A stretch of 64,000 nucleotides of DNA from Adlercreutzia sp910585575 (GCF_951801035.1 NZ_CATOKT010000004.1); one strand, 5' to 3'. Shown: positions 1-8,054, counted from the first letter of the stretch. Notes: generated by a model not told the origin, from the letters alone. A program made the numbers and translations.

Positions 1-412
1 CCTGCTGGTCGTTCACAGTGTACACCCAACCGCTGGACGAGCCCTGGGAGCCGTTTTCGATACCGTCGATAGAGGTAACGAACTTGCCGTACTCGCCGTC
101 CTCGGACTGCACCGTAGCACCGCTCTTCTCCAGCGCGTCGAAGGCCGTACCGCCAGCGGGAATGGTAGTCTCCACCACCTTGCTGTCGGCCATGCCGTTG
201 TCGGGCATATCGATGGCCACCGTCACGTCGATCGTGTCGGCCGCCGGGGCCTCCTGGGCCTGCTGCTCAGTGGCGGCGTTGTCGGCGGCGTCGTTCTGAG
301 CCGCCTGCTGATCGCCCGCGCACCCCGTCGCCGTCAGGGCGAACGTAAGGGCCAGCGCCAAAAGCGCCACGAGCCACTGGGGGCGCGCCTTCGTCAAATC
401 GAACTTGTTCAT
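1..412 (-). CDS. DUF4430-type lipoprotein, cut by the window edge
   Basis: The visible 137 codons start with a signal peptide (MNKFDLTKARPQWLVALLAL) that ends in a lipobox-like ATGC, so a lipid-anchored extracellular protein is predicted. An Ala/Gln/Asp linker follows. Then comes a beta-rich segment with features of the DUF4430/transcobalamin C-terminal-like fold: a stretch of the VTVAI kind, GTAFDALEKSG, and a GWVYTVND ending. The ATG at 412 has a GGAAAGGA ribosome site 6 nt upstream. The stop codon lies beyond base 1, so the C-terminal length is unknown. The ligand cannot be inferred; the family also occurs as a domain in cobalamin-binding and cell-wall proteins. The family call is by eye from motif order. 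Confidence 0.75.
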   Translation of the reverse strand, partial: MNKFDLTKARPQWLVALLALALTFALTATGCAGDQQAAQNDAADNAATEQQAQEAPAADTIDVTVAIDMPDNGMADSKVVETTIPAGGTAFDALEKSGATVQSEDGEYGKFVTSIDGIENGSQGSSSGWVYTVNDQQ

Positions 413-611
413 AGTTGCATCCTTTCCATCCAGGGCTCGGTTGCCCGGCTTGGTGTTCCGACTTCCCAGCGCCCCGGCCGCTTCCGGCTGATGACGGCGC
501 CGCGCTTACGGTTCCTGGTAGAGCGCAGGCTTCGCACCCGCATTTCCCAAGGCCTTCCAGCACCGTACCCCGCGGCCCGACGAGCCATTGCACAACGCTC
601 CCATTATGACG

Positions 612-641
612 CAAAAGCGGCCGCCCCCGAAGGACGGCCGC
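612..641 (-). terminator. Intrinsic terminator of the purine unit
   Basis: On the minus strand a GC hairpin (GCGGCCGTCC, loop TTCG, GGGGCGGCCGC) is followed by TTTTGC. It lies about 60 nt past the AICAR formyltransferase stop codon. Confidence 0.8.
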
Positions 642-701
642 CGATTGAAAGGCGAATGCAATCTCGCTGGTTCACCGACCCCGAAGGCCGGCGGAACCTT
701 C

Positions 702-1880
702 CTAGTGGTGGAAGAGGCGCATGCCCGTAAACGCCATGGCGATGCCGTACTTGTTGGCCACCTCGATGACGTTATCGTCGCGGATGGAGCCGCCGGGCTC
801 GGCGATGTACTCCACGCCGGACTTGCGGGCGCGCTCCACGTTGTCACCGAAGGGGAAGAAGGCGTCGGAGCCCACGGTCACACCGGAGAGCTGCGCAATC
901 CACTCCTTCTTCTCTTCGCGGGTCAGCGGCTCGGGGCGCTCGGTAAACACGCGCTGCCACTCGCCGTCACGCAGCACGTCTTCCCACTCGTCGGACACGT
1001 ACACGTCGATGGCGTTGTCGCGGTCGGGACGGCGGATGCCCTCAACGAAGGGCAGGCCCAGCACCTTCGGATGCTGGCGCAGCCACCAGGTGTCGGCCTT
1101 GTTGCCCGCCAGACGCGTGCAGTGAATGCGGCTCTGCTGACCGGCGCCCACGCCAATGGCCTGGCCGTCCTTCACGTAGCACACGGAGTTCGACTGCGTG
1201 TACTTCAGGGTGATCAGCGCCACGATCATGTCGATCTTCGCCGCCGCCGGAATCTCCTTGTTCTCGGTGACCACGTTGGCCAGCAGTTCCTCGTTGATCT
1301 CGAAATTGTTGCGGCCCTGCTCGAAGGTGATGCCGAAGACGTCCTTCAACTCGGCCTCGGCCGGCACGTAGTTCGGGTCGATCTGCACCACGTTGAAACC
1401 GCCCTTGCGCTTGGTCTTCAGAATCTCCAGCGCCTCATCGGTGTAGCCCGGAGCGATAATGCCGTCGGACACCTCTTTGGCCAGATAGCGAGCCACGTCG
1501 GCATCGCACACGTCCGACAACGCCGCCCAGTCGCCGTAGGAGCACAGGCGGTCGGCACCGCGAGCGCGAATGTAGGCGCAGGCGATGGGCGACAGCTCGC
1601 CCTCCTGCTCCACGAAGTACATGGCGCGATCAGTCTCCGACAGCGGATGGCCCACGGCCGCCCCGGCGGGGCTCACGTGCTTGAAGGACGCGGCCGCCGG
1701 CAGACCCGTGGCCTCCTTCAGCTCTTTCACCAGCTGCCAGGAGTTGAAGGCATCCAGAAAGTTAATGTAGCCCGGCTTGCCGTTCAGCACCTGAATGGGC
1801 AGATCGCTGCCGTCCTTCATGAAGATGCGCGACGGCTTCTGATTCGGGTTGCAGCCGTACTTGAGTTCCAGTTCGTTCAT
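702..1880 (-). CDS. purH: AICAR formyltransferase, stand-alone PurH-type domain
   Basis: This 392-residue protein matches the AICAR transformylase half of PurH. It would transfer a formyl group from 10-formyl-THF to AICAR (ZMP), giving FAICAR in late purine synthesis. Visible motifs are the catalytic Lys-His pair in SFKHVSPAGAAVG, the segment SNSVCYVKDGQAIGVGAGQ, and SDAFFPFGDNVERA near the C-terminus. The N-terminal MGS-like IMP cyclohydrolase domain of bifunctional PurH (over 500 residues) is absent. The gene upstream supplies that activity instead. The open frame runs further upstream, but MNELELKYG at 1880 has an AAGGAGAACC ribosome site directly before it and lies 8 nt after the upstream stop. 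The two genes are evidently co-transcribed under the ZTP riboswitch. Confidence 0.92.
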   Translation of the reverse strand: MNELELKYGCNPNQKPSRIFMKDGSDLPIQVLNGKPGYINFLDAFNSWQLVKELKEATGLPAAASFKHVSPAGAAVGHPLSETDRAMYFVEQEGELSPIACAYIRARGADRLCSYGDWAALSDVCDADVARYLAKEVSDGIIAPGYTDEALEILKTKRKGGFNVVQIDPNYVPAEAELKDVFGITFEQGRNNFEINEELLANVVTENKEIPAAAKIDMIVALITLKYTQSNSVCYVKDGQAIGVGAGQQSRIHCTRLAGNKADTWWLRQHPKVLGLPFVEGIRRPDRDNAIDVYVSDEWEDVLRDGEWQRVFTERPEPLTREEKKEWIAQLSGVTVGSDAFFPFGDNVERARKSGVEYIAEPGGSIRDDNVIEVANKYGIAMAFTGMRLFHH

Positions 1881-1888
1881 GGTTCTCC

Positions 1889-2539
1889 TTAATCCCCCAG
1901 ATTCTTGTTGAACAGCTTCACGTCGCCGTTGACGTTGGCGTAGAGGCTTACTTTGTTGTCGTCGTTCAGGGCGGCCCACAGGACATCGGGCTCGGGCAGC
2001 GCGACGGGGATGGGCTCGCCGGCGAAAGTGGGCAGCGGGTTGCCGTCGCCCTGGTAGGTGCTGATGAAGTAACCGGTGCCGGGCTCGGCACCTTCGTAGA
2101 CGAAGAACTCGCGGGTGCAGCGGTCGCCGTCGGCATGCTTCAGGATGGACATCTCGAAGGTGCCGTCGGGGTTCACGATGGCCGAGATGCGCGGCGTGAA
2201 GTTCGGCGCGTCGGGCTCGTACTCGCGCTGCATGCAGCCAGCGCGGAAATCGCCCGCCTCCACAATGGTGTCGGTCTGATCGCCGTTGGTGACCACCAGC
2301 GCGTCGCCCATGGTGCGCACGGGGTGGTAGATGATGAGGCTGGGGTCTTCCAGCAGCGCCGGATCGTGGGCCTCGGTGCGGATGCCGTCGGGCTCCAGAG
2401 CGAAGATGCGGTTGCGGCTGTTGCTCGAGCGGCCCATGATGAAGTAGTAGATGACCGGTGCGCCGTCAGCTCCCTTCCCCACCACAATACCTCGCCCCGG
2501 ATAGGGGTTGTTCGAAAGCAGTTCGACGAGATCTTGCAT
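1889..2539 (-). CDS. purO: IMP cyclohydrolase, PurO type
   Basis: The 216-residue protein resembles the archaeal-type (PurO) IMP cyclohydrolase family, which closes FAICAR to IMP. Matching stretches include NPYPGRGIVVGK near the start, YYFIMGRSSNSRNR, the segment around LIIYHPVRTMGD, NGDQTDTI, and FTPRISAIVN. The adjacent gene is an AICAR formyltransferase that lacks its own cyclohydrolase domain. Together the two form a complete split PurH. Two ATGs are possible. The AAAGGG ribosome site abuts the ATG at 2545 but is 6 nt from the ATG at 2539, so 2539 is chosen. A riboswitch-terminator precedes the gene by about 180 nt. The function call is strong from fold-specific motifs plus context. Confidence 0.88.
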   Translation of the reverse strand: MQDLVELLSNNPYPGRGIVVGKGADGAPVIYYFIMGRSSNSRNRIFALEPDGIRTEAHDPALLEDPSLIIYHPVRTMGDALVVTNGDQTDTIVEAGDFRAGCMQREYEPDAPNFTPRISAIVNPDGTFEMSILKHADGDRCTREFFVYEGAEPGTGYFISTYQGDGNPLPTFAGEPIPVALPEPDVLWAALNDDNKVSLYANVNGDVKLFNKNLGD

Positions 2540-2721
2540 GCACATCCCTTTCTCTCTGGCGCCCGGGCGCCGCTCTCTCCTACACCGACCCGCTGGCGGC
2601 GGCGCCGGTAGCAACCCAGCGCGTTGCGCCCCGGATGACCATCGGCCACGACGCCCAGGGAGCCACGCGCCTTGCGCGCCGCCGCGGCGAAGCGCCACCC
2701 GCTCAACCGCCCTTTCCCCAA

Positions 2722-2760
2722 CGAAAAAGGGCAAGCCGCTCCAACGATTCGGCTTGCCCA
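2722..2760 (-). terminator. Riboswitch-controlled intrinsic terminator
   Basis: A perfect ten-base stem (GGGCAAGCCG with CGGCTTGCCC) is followed by TTTTTCGTT on the minus strand. Its left arm overlaps the conserved CTGGGC end of the ZTP aptamer. Ligand binding should therefore block the hairpin and allow read-through into purO-purH. Confidence 0.92.
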
Positions 2761-2836
2761 GACGGTCGGCGTAGTATGCGCGTCGCTCCCCCGTGGTTCC
2801 CCACGATAATCCGTCAGTCACGACGCGTTCGATTGA
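2756..2836 (-). promoter_or_regulatory. ZTP (pfl) riboswitch aptamer
   Basis: Read on the minus strand, the leader holds the hallmark pieces of the ZTP/ZMP class in order. These are CGTGACTGACG, a GTGG/CCAC hairpin, the GGGGGAGCGACGCG block, a variable link, and the 3' piece GCCGACCGTCTGGGC, which overlaps a terminator arm. ZMP (AICAR monophosphate) is the substrate of the second gene it controls, so the circuit is feed-forward: accumulating ZMP/ZTP, a sign of 10-formyl-THF shortage, turns on the enzymes that consume it. The class is recognised from its consensus by eye. A covariance-model search would settle it. Confidence 0.92.
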
Positions 2837-2849
2837 TTGCAGGGTACCA

Positions 2850-2855
2850 CGCCCA
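2850..2855 (-). promoter_or_regulatory. Possible -10 box of the purO leader
   Basis: TACCCT on the minus strand would place transcription initiation a few bases before the riboswitch aptamer. No convincing -35 box is seen at the right distance, so this is tentative. Confidence 0.3.
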
Positions 2856-3002
2856 AGCTCCGCACGCGACCCGCGCACCCCATTCCCCACGGCTTTTCCC
2901 GCTGACGGCAACAGGTGGCGTTCGGAGTGCATCCCTCCTCCTAGATTCTCGGAGACGTAATTTCCGGCTTCAAAAACACAGCTATCTCTCGCTCGCAGCG
3001 CG

Positions 3003-3036
3003 CGAAAAGGACCGTCACAAACAATGCGACGGTCCT
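3003..3036 (-). terminator. Intrinsic terminator of the flavoprotein gene
   Basis: On the minus strand the eight-base stem GGACCGTC/GACGGTCC with an 11-base loop is followed by TTTT. It lies about 35 nt after the flavoprotein stop, separating it from the purO leader. Confidence 0.85.
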
Positions 3037-3069
3037 TCGAGGGAGGGCATAGTTTCCGATCAGGCAGTT

Positions 3070-4704
3070 TTATGCCGTAGCGCAGTTCTTGCCCGCGAAA
3101 TACCCGTGACACGCAGCATAGGCATTGCACAAGCCCGGAATAACGTTCTGGTATCCGCTGCCCATGCGCCAGCCAACACAGTTACCCGCAGCATACAGAT
3201 GCGGAATGGGGTTGTGGTTCTGATCCACTACCTGCAAATCGCGATTCACCTTTACACCGCTGCTCATACCATAGAAGTGGTAGTTCTCCTTGAATGCCTT
3301 AAAAGGCGGCACATCGATGGGATTGAGGTGCCACGGCGCCTTGCCGAAGTCCTCATCAATCCCCGCGGCACAAATCTCGTTATAGCGCGCCACCGTTTCG
3401 GAAAGCACCTGGGGATCAACGTCGATGAGGGTTGCCAGCTCCTCGATCGTGTCGGCCTCGTAGTATTCAGCGTTGCTGGCGATAGCGTCCATGATCTCGC
3501 GATTCATGCCCGGAATCGGCAGCAGCGGCGGCATATCGAAGTCGTCAGAGCCCACAATCTGCCACACGTAATTGCTGTGGTCAGGCTGCTCCATGATATG
3601 GAAGCTTGTAGAGAGCGAAGAGATGCACTCGTTCATGAAACGGCGTCCCTGCGTGTTAACGGCCAACGGCGCCGCAAAGGAATAGGCATCCACCGACCAA
3701 GCCTGATAGGAGGGGTCGATTTCTTCCATAATAGCACCAGCCCAGCACATCATCTTATGCCCAATGCCGTCGTCCATGTTTTCCTTCGTGGTAACGGGGG
3801 CCGTATCGGACGACTTCGCGTTATAGGAGTTGTAACGCTTCACGAATTCCGCCATGGAGGGATAGCAGAAGTGGTCGACCATGGCCTCGTTGCCGCCGTA
3901 GGAGCCGGCACACATGATGACACCCTTATTCGCCTTGTAGTAGACATACTCGCCATCTTCATTGGTAGCGATAAGGCCAGCCACCGCGCCATCGTCTTCC
4001 TGCACCAGCACGCGGGCGCACGTGTTGAAGAGAATCTGGCCGCCGTGCTCTTTAATCCAGTCATGGAAGATATAGACGAATTTTTCAAGGCTGTCGTTGC
4101 CCTCGGGGTCAAAGTCGACATGGAACTGAGCCTCGTACTGATCGAGGTCGCGCTCATCGAGCGGCTCGCCCAGGCTGATGGTGCCCGGCAACCCCGCCGG
4201 CTGCAGCACGTTCTCCTCCAGTTCGTCGAGAATCTCGCCACTGTGGTAGGCCCAAAGAGCCACCAGGCTTGGATCCACACGCAAGTTACCCTCGTTGATC
4301 ACCTTGTGCATCATCACTTGAGCGTCGTGGGTAGGTTGGCCGCCGGCTTTCTGATATTCCGAGTCGAAAAAGCCGATACCGCTACCGCTGATATGGGGAG
4401 CGCCGTTGCGCTCGACCATAATGACGTTAGCGCCATTCTGAATGGCCGAGTACGCAGAAATAATTCCCGCAAGAGCCGAGCCAACCACCACCACATCGGT
4501 TTCGACCGTCTGCGCACAGTCTTGGGGCGTCAACGCAGGCGCAGAGCCCAGCCAGTCCTGAGTTGCATCGCCCGATCCCGTAGCAGCAAGGTCGTCGCTT
4601 GCGCCTGATCCCTGCGGTGAGCAAGCGCCCAGAATGCCCGCTGCTGCCAAGCCACCGGTAATCAGCGACCCTTTAACAAACGAGCGTCGATCAAGGTTGT
4701 TCAT
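3070..4704 (-). CDS. Tat-exported FAD-dependent reductase (fumarate reductase flavoprotein family)
   Basis: The 544-residue protein starts with a twin-arginine signal (RR at 6-7 in DRRSFVKG), a hydrophobic run, and a lipobox-like LGAC with Cys28. It is therefore probably exported folded and may be lipid-anchored. The FAD-binding_2 fold begins near residue 69 with DVVVVGSALAGIISA and ends with the dinucleotide site YAAGNCVGWRMGSGYQN. The first motif is GxAxxG rather than GxGxxG. This is the fumarate/urocanate reductase-like family, which is greatly expanded in Eggerthellaceae, where members reduce varied organic acceptors. The substrate cannot be read from sequence. The gene diverges from a LuxR-type regulator with paired operator-like repeats between them, so substrate-induced expression is likely. 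No FMN-binding or cytochrome domain is fused or adjacent. Confidence 0.9.
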   Translation of the reverse strand: MNNLDRRSFVKGSLITGGLAAAGILGACSPQGSGASDDLAATGSGDATQDWLGSAPALTPQDCAQTVETDVVVVGSALAGIISAYSAIQNGANVIMVERNGAPHISGSGIGFFDSEYQKAGGQPTHDAQVMMHKVINEGNLRVDPSLVALWAYHSGEILDELEENVLQPAGLPGTISLGEPLDERDLDQYEAQFHVDFDPEGNDSLEKFVYIFHDWIKEHGGQILFNTCARVLVQEDDGAVAGLIATNEDGEYVYYKANKGVIMCAGSYGGNEAMVDHFCYPSMAEFVKRYNSYNAKSSDTAPVTTKENMDDGIGHKMMCWAGAIMEEIDPSYQAWSVDAYSFAAPLAVNTQGRRFMNECISSLSTSFHIMEQPDHSNYVWQIVGSDDFDMPPLLPIPGMNREIMDAIASNAEYYEADTIEELATLIDVDPQVLSETVARYNEICAAGIDEDFGKAPWHLNPIDVPPFKAFKENYHFYGMSSGVKVNRDLQVVDQNHNPIPHLYAAGNCVGWRMGSGYQNVIPGLCNAYAACHGYFAGKNCATA

Positions 4705-4769
4705 GGTAATCCCCTTCCTCCGTTTGAAAGAACAACGGGGCTACCTTAGCGGTCGATTCGCGCAGAAAA

Positions 4770-4822
4770 TACCCCTCCGCAAAGGGTTGAGGGTCTTATT
4801 GACTACCCCTCGCCAGGGGGTA
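4770..4822. promoter_or_regulatory. Paired operator-like inverted repeats between divergent genes
   Basis: Two sites share the form TACCCCT(C)CGC-N-AGGG. Site 1 (4770-4788) reads TACCCC-N7-AGGGTT. Site 2 (4804-4822) reads TACCCC-N7-GGGGTA and is a clean inverted repeat. Their centres are 34 bp apart, and a half-site TAACCCC follows at about 4830. The position between a LuxR-type regulator and its divergent target suggests binding sites for that regulator. Confidence 0.55.
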
Positions 4823-4881
4823 ATCGAAATAACCCCAGGTAAACAAGGAGCGAGCCAAAGCCGCCGCAAAATGATTTGCTA

Positions 4882-4887
4882 TATAAT
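4882..4887 (+). promoter_or_regulatory. -10 box of the LuxR-type regulator gene
   Basis: A perfect TATAAT lies about 35 nt before the ATG. No recognisable -35 hexamer sits 16-18 nt upstream, which fits an activator-dependent promoter. Confidence 0.55.
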
Positions 4888-4922
4888 TCAAGTGAAAACA
4901 AAGGGGAGGGCTAGCGCATACC

Positions 4923-6404
4923 ATGCGTCGTTTCATCGTTTTTCTTATCGGCATCAGTTTTTGGATTGCGTTCTCGTCGAGCAATGCGCTCCTCGACGTC
5001 TTTCCGCATGCTGCGTTCCAAGTCGCCGCCATTGACATCGCTTACCTCGGTGCTTTCTGCCTCTCCTTTCCCCTGGCCGCTTTTATTCAAAGGAGATTTG
5101 CGTCTCAGCACCGTTACCTCTTGCCCGTCATTGCCCTTGCCGCGCTGCTGGCGTTCCTTACCCTGGGATTGATCAAGGCTTACCTTGCTCCCTTCGACGC
5201 ACTTGCCTATATCGCAGTGACAGCGCTCGGGCTTAGCTGCGCAACGGGCTATTGCCAATGGGTCTGCCTGCTCTCAAAGTTCACCACATTCGAGGCCAAG
5301 GCTTTGCTCGCGCTCGGGTCCTTTGTGGCCATCGCAACAATGTTTCTTTTCGCGCTGCCTGGCGACGCAATCCTCATAAGCAATCTCATCTGCTTTGGAT
5401 TTTGCCCTATCGCCTACGTTTTCCTCTTCCTCAATACCGCGCAACAAGACAGGGGGCTCTCGACGGAAGGTCTCCACCAGGGCATCACGGGCGCCGGCGC
5501 GTCAAGCGCACCACCGTGGCCGCCGCGATCCAATTTGCGCAGCCTCCTTCCTTCCGTGGCCTGTGCCATGTCCCTTGTTCTTGTCGCACCTATCAGCAGC
5601 GTAACGTTTGCCCTTTGGGTGGGGCCAATCCCCGCTCAGTCTTACATCGCCCCTATCGCCCACCTGTGCGGACTCGCACTTCTTTCACTTATTTGGTTCG
5701 TCTTTAAGCGAGAACTTTCTTTCGTACAGGTCTACGGTGTTACTCTCCCCATCACCGTAAGCCTTGTTGTCTTCAGCTCCTTATTCTCCCCGAGCTTTCT
5801 TTGGTTCGCCCTGTTCGTCGGCGATCTCTGCTTCTTCTTGGTTTCCATCCTTATGGTGTCGACTAGTGTCACCACAGCCCACGCGCACCATTGCTCTGCC
5901 GTTTCCATTTACGCACTCTTTGCAGGGTGCGTATACTCGTCTGACGTCTTGCAGCACGTACTCAATCGTTTGACCCAATCAGGGGCGCTGGACGGCATGC
6001 AGTATATGACTATTCTTCTTTTACTCTACATTTTGATGGTGCCCGCGTTCTATCTCGTATCCCGTGCAGCCATGGGAAAGAAGCAGCGCGATCCTTCGCC
6101 TATAGCCAGCATCGAGAAAGAAGCTCCCGCCAGAGATCGCATTGACTTCGCCTGTGATCTTATTGCCAGCGAGAAGCAACTCAGCCCCCGGCAGCGGGAG
6201 CTTCTGGGATACTTCGCCCGAGGAAGAGACGCGGCCTATATCGCAAACGCCCTCGTTCTCTCGCCTCATACCGTGAAGTCTTATCGCAAAACGCTCTACG
6301 TAAGTCTAAACGTGCACAACCAACAGCAGCTCATCGACATGGTCGAAGAAGCGATTAAAGGCGAAGAGCCTACGAGCGTGATGCCGTCTTCCCAGGGAAA
6401 GTAG
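4923..6404 (+). CDS. Membrane-bound LuxR-type transcriptional regulator
   Basis: The 493-residue protein has a long N-terminal region of roughly ten to twelve hydrophobic segments (residues about 5-380), a short basic linker, and a C-terminal LuxR/FixJ-type helix-turn-helix (about 420-480). The latter contains LSPRQRELLGYFARG and LSPHTVKSYRKTLY. Proteins of this build are abundant in Eggerthellaceae next to secreted flavoprotein or molybdenum reductases. They are thought to sense a small molecule through the membrane domain and to control the neighbour. Here the target would be the divergent FAD reductase at 3070-4704. The ATG is preceded by an AAAGGGGAGGG ribosome site at a rather long 13-nt spacing. 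The ligand is unknown. Confidence 0.88.
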   Translation: MRRFIVFLIGISFWIAFSSSNALLDVFPHAAFQVAAIDIAYLGAFCLSFPLAAFIQRRFASQHRYLLPVIALAALLAFLTLGLIKAYLAPFDALAYIAVTALGLSCATGYCQWVCLLSKFTTFEAKALLALGSFVAIATMFLFALPGDAILISNLICFGFCPIAYVFLFLNTAQQDRGLSTEGLHQGITGAGASSAPPWPPRSNLRSLLPSVACAMSLVLVAPISSVTFALWVGPIPAQSYIAPIAHLCGLALLSLIWFVFKRELSFVQVYGVTLPITVSLVVFSSLFSPSFLWFALFVGDLCFFLVSILMVSTSVTTAHAHHCSAVSIYALFAGCVYSSDVLQHVLNRLTQSGALDGMQYMTILLLLYILMVPAFYLVSRAAMGKKQRDPSPIASIEKEAPARDRIDFACDLIASEKQLSPRQRELLGYFARGRDAAYIANALVLSPHTVKSYRKTLYVSLNVHNQQQLIDMVEEAIKGEEPTSVMPSSQGK

Positions 6405-6432
6405 AGAACGCACGAACTATGCGCGCTCTTGT

Positions 6433-7806
6433 CTATACCGGCGGCAGCGTCACCTTGAAGGTTGTCTCATCGGCCGCATAGGGTGCCTCAAGCCCGAGCG
6501 CGGCGGCCAGGCAGCTGGCGGCGTACCAGGGCAGATACACTACCTGGCCCGCTTGCTCCACGTTGAGGCGGGAGAGAACGTAGCCCGTGCGGCCCTGATA
6601 GTCAGGGCGAGAGAGCAAGTCGCTGAGCGCGGCGTGCGCCTTCGGTGACCAGCCCGACTTGATTTCCAGGGGAATAACCCCTCCCAAGCCGTCTTCAACC
6701 AAGAAGTCGACCTCCCCGCGCTTTCTGTTCATGTAGTAGAACAAATCGCACCCGAGGGCGGCAAGCTGCTGCGCAAAAACATTCTCGAAAAGGTGCCCAT
6801 AGTTCGCCTTGCGATCGTCCAGGAATACCTCCCGCGCGACGCTCGAAGGATAGCGACTCACCAACATGCCCGTATCCGACTCGTAGAGCTTAAAGCTGCT
6901 CGCTACCTCTGTTGCCATCAAGGGGCTCTTGGGATCACGTACCACATCGCACTTGAGAGCCACACCCGCTGAGACCAGCCAGTAGAAATCGAGCTTGTAC
7001 TTATCGTAGCGCGCGCCCTCGCCGAGGGAGTTGAGTTTGAATCGCATTGATTTTGCATCAAGCTGTAGCGGCAGCTGCTCGAAGATGGCCCGTACTTCAG
7101 GAGCCATAGCGCCCGCATATTTCGTGACGTCGTGCACATAGTTGACCACGAGCCCTGCCTGCGTCTCGCGCACGCGGGAAAAATCTTGCGAGTCGACGAA
7201 CACCTGCACCGCAGCCGGCATACCTCCCACCACTACGTACGTTCGGAAGTAAGCGAGCAAACTTTCGTGAATGTAGTCGGGCACAGGCTTCTTGTTGCGG
7301 CAGCATTCTGCCACCGTTCCCAGCGCCTCGGAGCTCACATCGTTGGCCCAGCAGAACTCCTCGAAATCCATCGGGTACATGCGAATTTCGGACACAAAGC
7401 CCACGGGATAGGAGCGAACCTTCTTCAGCTCTGTTCCCAGCATGGAACCTGAAAACGCATAGGCGAAGCGGCCATCCTGAACAAGGAACTTTGCCATAGT
7501 GAGAATGTCGGGCAACTCCTGAATCTCATCGAAGAAAACAAGCGTCTTGCCAGGCACCAGCTTGTTTTCAGCAAAGAAGGACAGGCGGGCTATCAAGTCG
7601 GTGGGGTTATGCGCCTGGGACAGCGCCTGCTTAGCCTCGTCGTTCTCGAGAAAGTTGATTGTCACGAGCGAATCGAACGTCTCGCGGCCAAGCCTCTCGA
7701 CCAGAAAGCTCTTTCCTATCTGACGCGCACCGGTAACGAGAAGCGCCGTCTTATCGCAATTCTTGCGCCACTGCAGGAGTGCTTGGTATGCCTTTCGCTC
7801 GAACAA
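6433..7806 (-). CDS. AAA+ ATPase with DUF4143 domain
   Basis: The 457-residue protein has an N-terminal AAA ATPase with Walker A GARQIGKS (residues 26-33), Walker B TLVFFDEIQE, and a sensor-like AFSGSMLG. The C-terminal DUF4143 region ends with a PD-(D/E)xK-like stretch (GEVDFLVEDG, then PLEIKSG). Members are widespread in gut anaerobes as single genes. Their biochemical role is not established. The start is TTG at 7806, chosen because GAGGAG lies 8 nt upstream. An AT-rich region with near-palindromic direct repeats lies just upstream. The gene is convergent with the LuxR regulator gene, 28 bp apart. Confidence 0.85.
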   Translation of the reverse strand: MFERKAYQALLQWRKNCDKTALLVTGARQIGKSFLVERLGRETFDSLVTINFLENDEAKQALSQAHNPTDLIARLSFFAENKLVPGKTLVFFDEIQELPDILTMAKFLVQDGRFAYAFSGSMLGTELKKVRSYPVGFVSEIRMYPMDFEEFCWANDVSSEALGTVAECCRNKKPVPDYIHESLLAYFRTYVVVGGMPAAVQVFVDSQDFSRVRETQAGLVVNYVHDVTKYAGAMAPEVRAIFEQLPLQLDAKSMRFKLNSLGEGARYDKYKLDFYWLVSAGVALKCDVVRDPKSPLMATEVASSFKLYESDTGMLVSRYPSSVAREVFLDDRKANYGHLFENVFAQQLAALGCDLFYYMNRKRGEVDFLVEDGLGGVIPLEIKSGWSPKAHAALSDLLSRPDYQGRTGYVLSRLNVEQAGQVVYLPWYAASCLAAALGLEAPYAADETTFKVTLPPV

Positions 7807-7873
7807 AGCAGGGCCTCCTCTAACGACGGAACAGCCGATCTACATTTTTGCGTACTTTTTTCTCTAGAAGATT

Positions 7874-7948
7874 AACACTTTTGCAAAGTTTTGCTTACAT
7901 AAATGCGCAATTTTTCAGATCACTTTTCGACACTTTTGCAAAGTTTTT
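7874..7948. repeat. Direct repeat of a near-palindrome upstream of the DUF4143 gene
   Basis: The 18-base string ACACTTTTGCAAAGTTTT occurs at about 7875-7892 and again at about 7930-7947, roughly 55 bp apart. The core CTTTTGCAAAG is a near-perfect palindrome. Related ACTTTT pieces lie beside the copies. The stretch 7850-7980 is far more AT-rich than its surroundings. It may be an operator and promoter for the TTG-started ATPase gene. Confidence 0.6.
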
Positions 7949-7991
7949 AAGAGATAACCTGCTCATTGAGGCGTTTTTATTCCCGCGAATA

Positions 7992-8025
7992 GCAAAAGAG
8001 CCGCTGCGTGCAAGCAGCGGCTCTT
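7992..8025 (-). terminator. Intrinsic terminator after the purM-purN-xdhC unit
   Basis: An 11-bp stem (AGAGCCGCTGC/GCAGCGGCTCT) is followed by TTTTGC on the minus strand, about 30 nt beyond the XdhC-like stop. Confidence 0.88.
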
Positions 8026-8054
8026 CGTCGAATCCGCTTATGCGGAATGCGCGA

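Noticed and set aside
1881..3130. Extension of the PurO frame to a 413-codon protein
   Set aside because: The extension would translate the ZTP riboswitch and its terminator. The ribosome site and family length support a start at 2539.
2458..4608. 716-codon plus-strand frame over the riboswitch and flavoprotein gene
   Set aside because: It crosses a riboswitch, two terminators and a well-supported opposite-strand gene, and has no ribosome site or domain.
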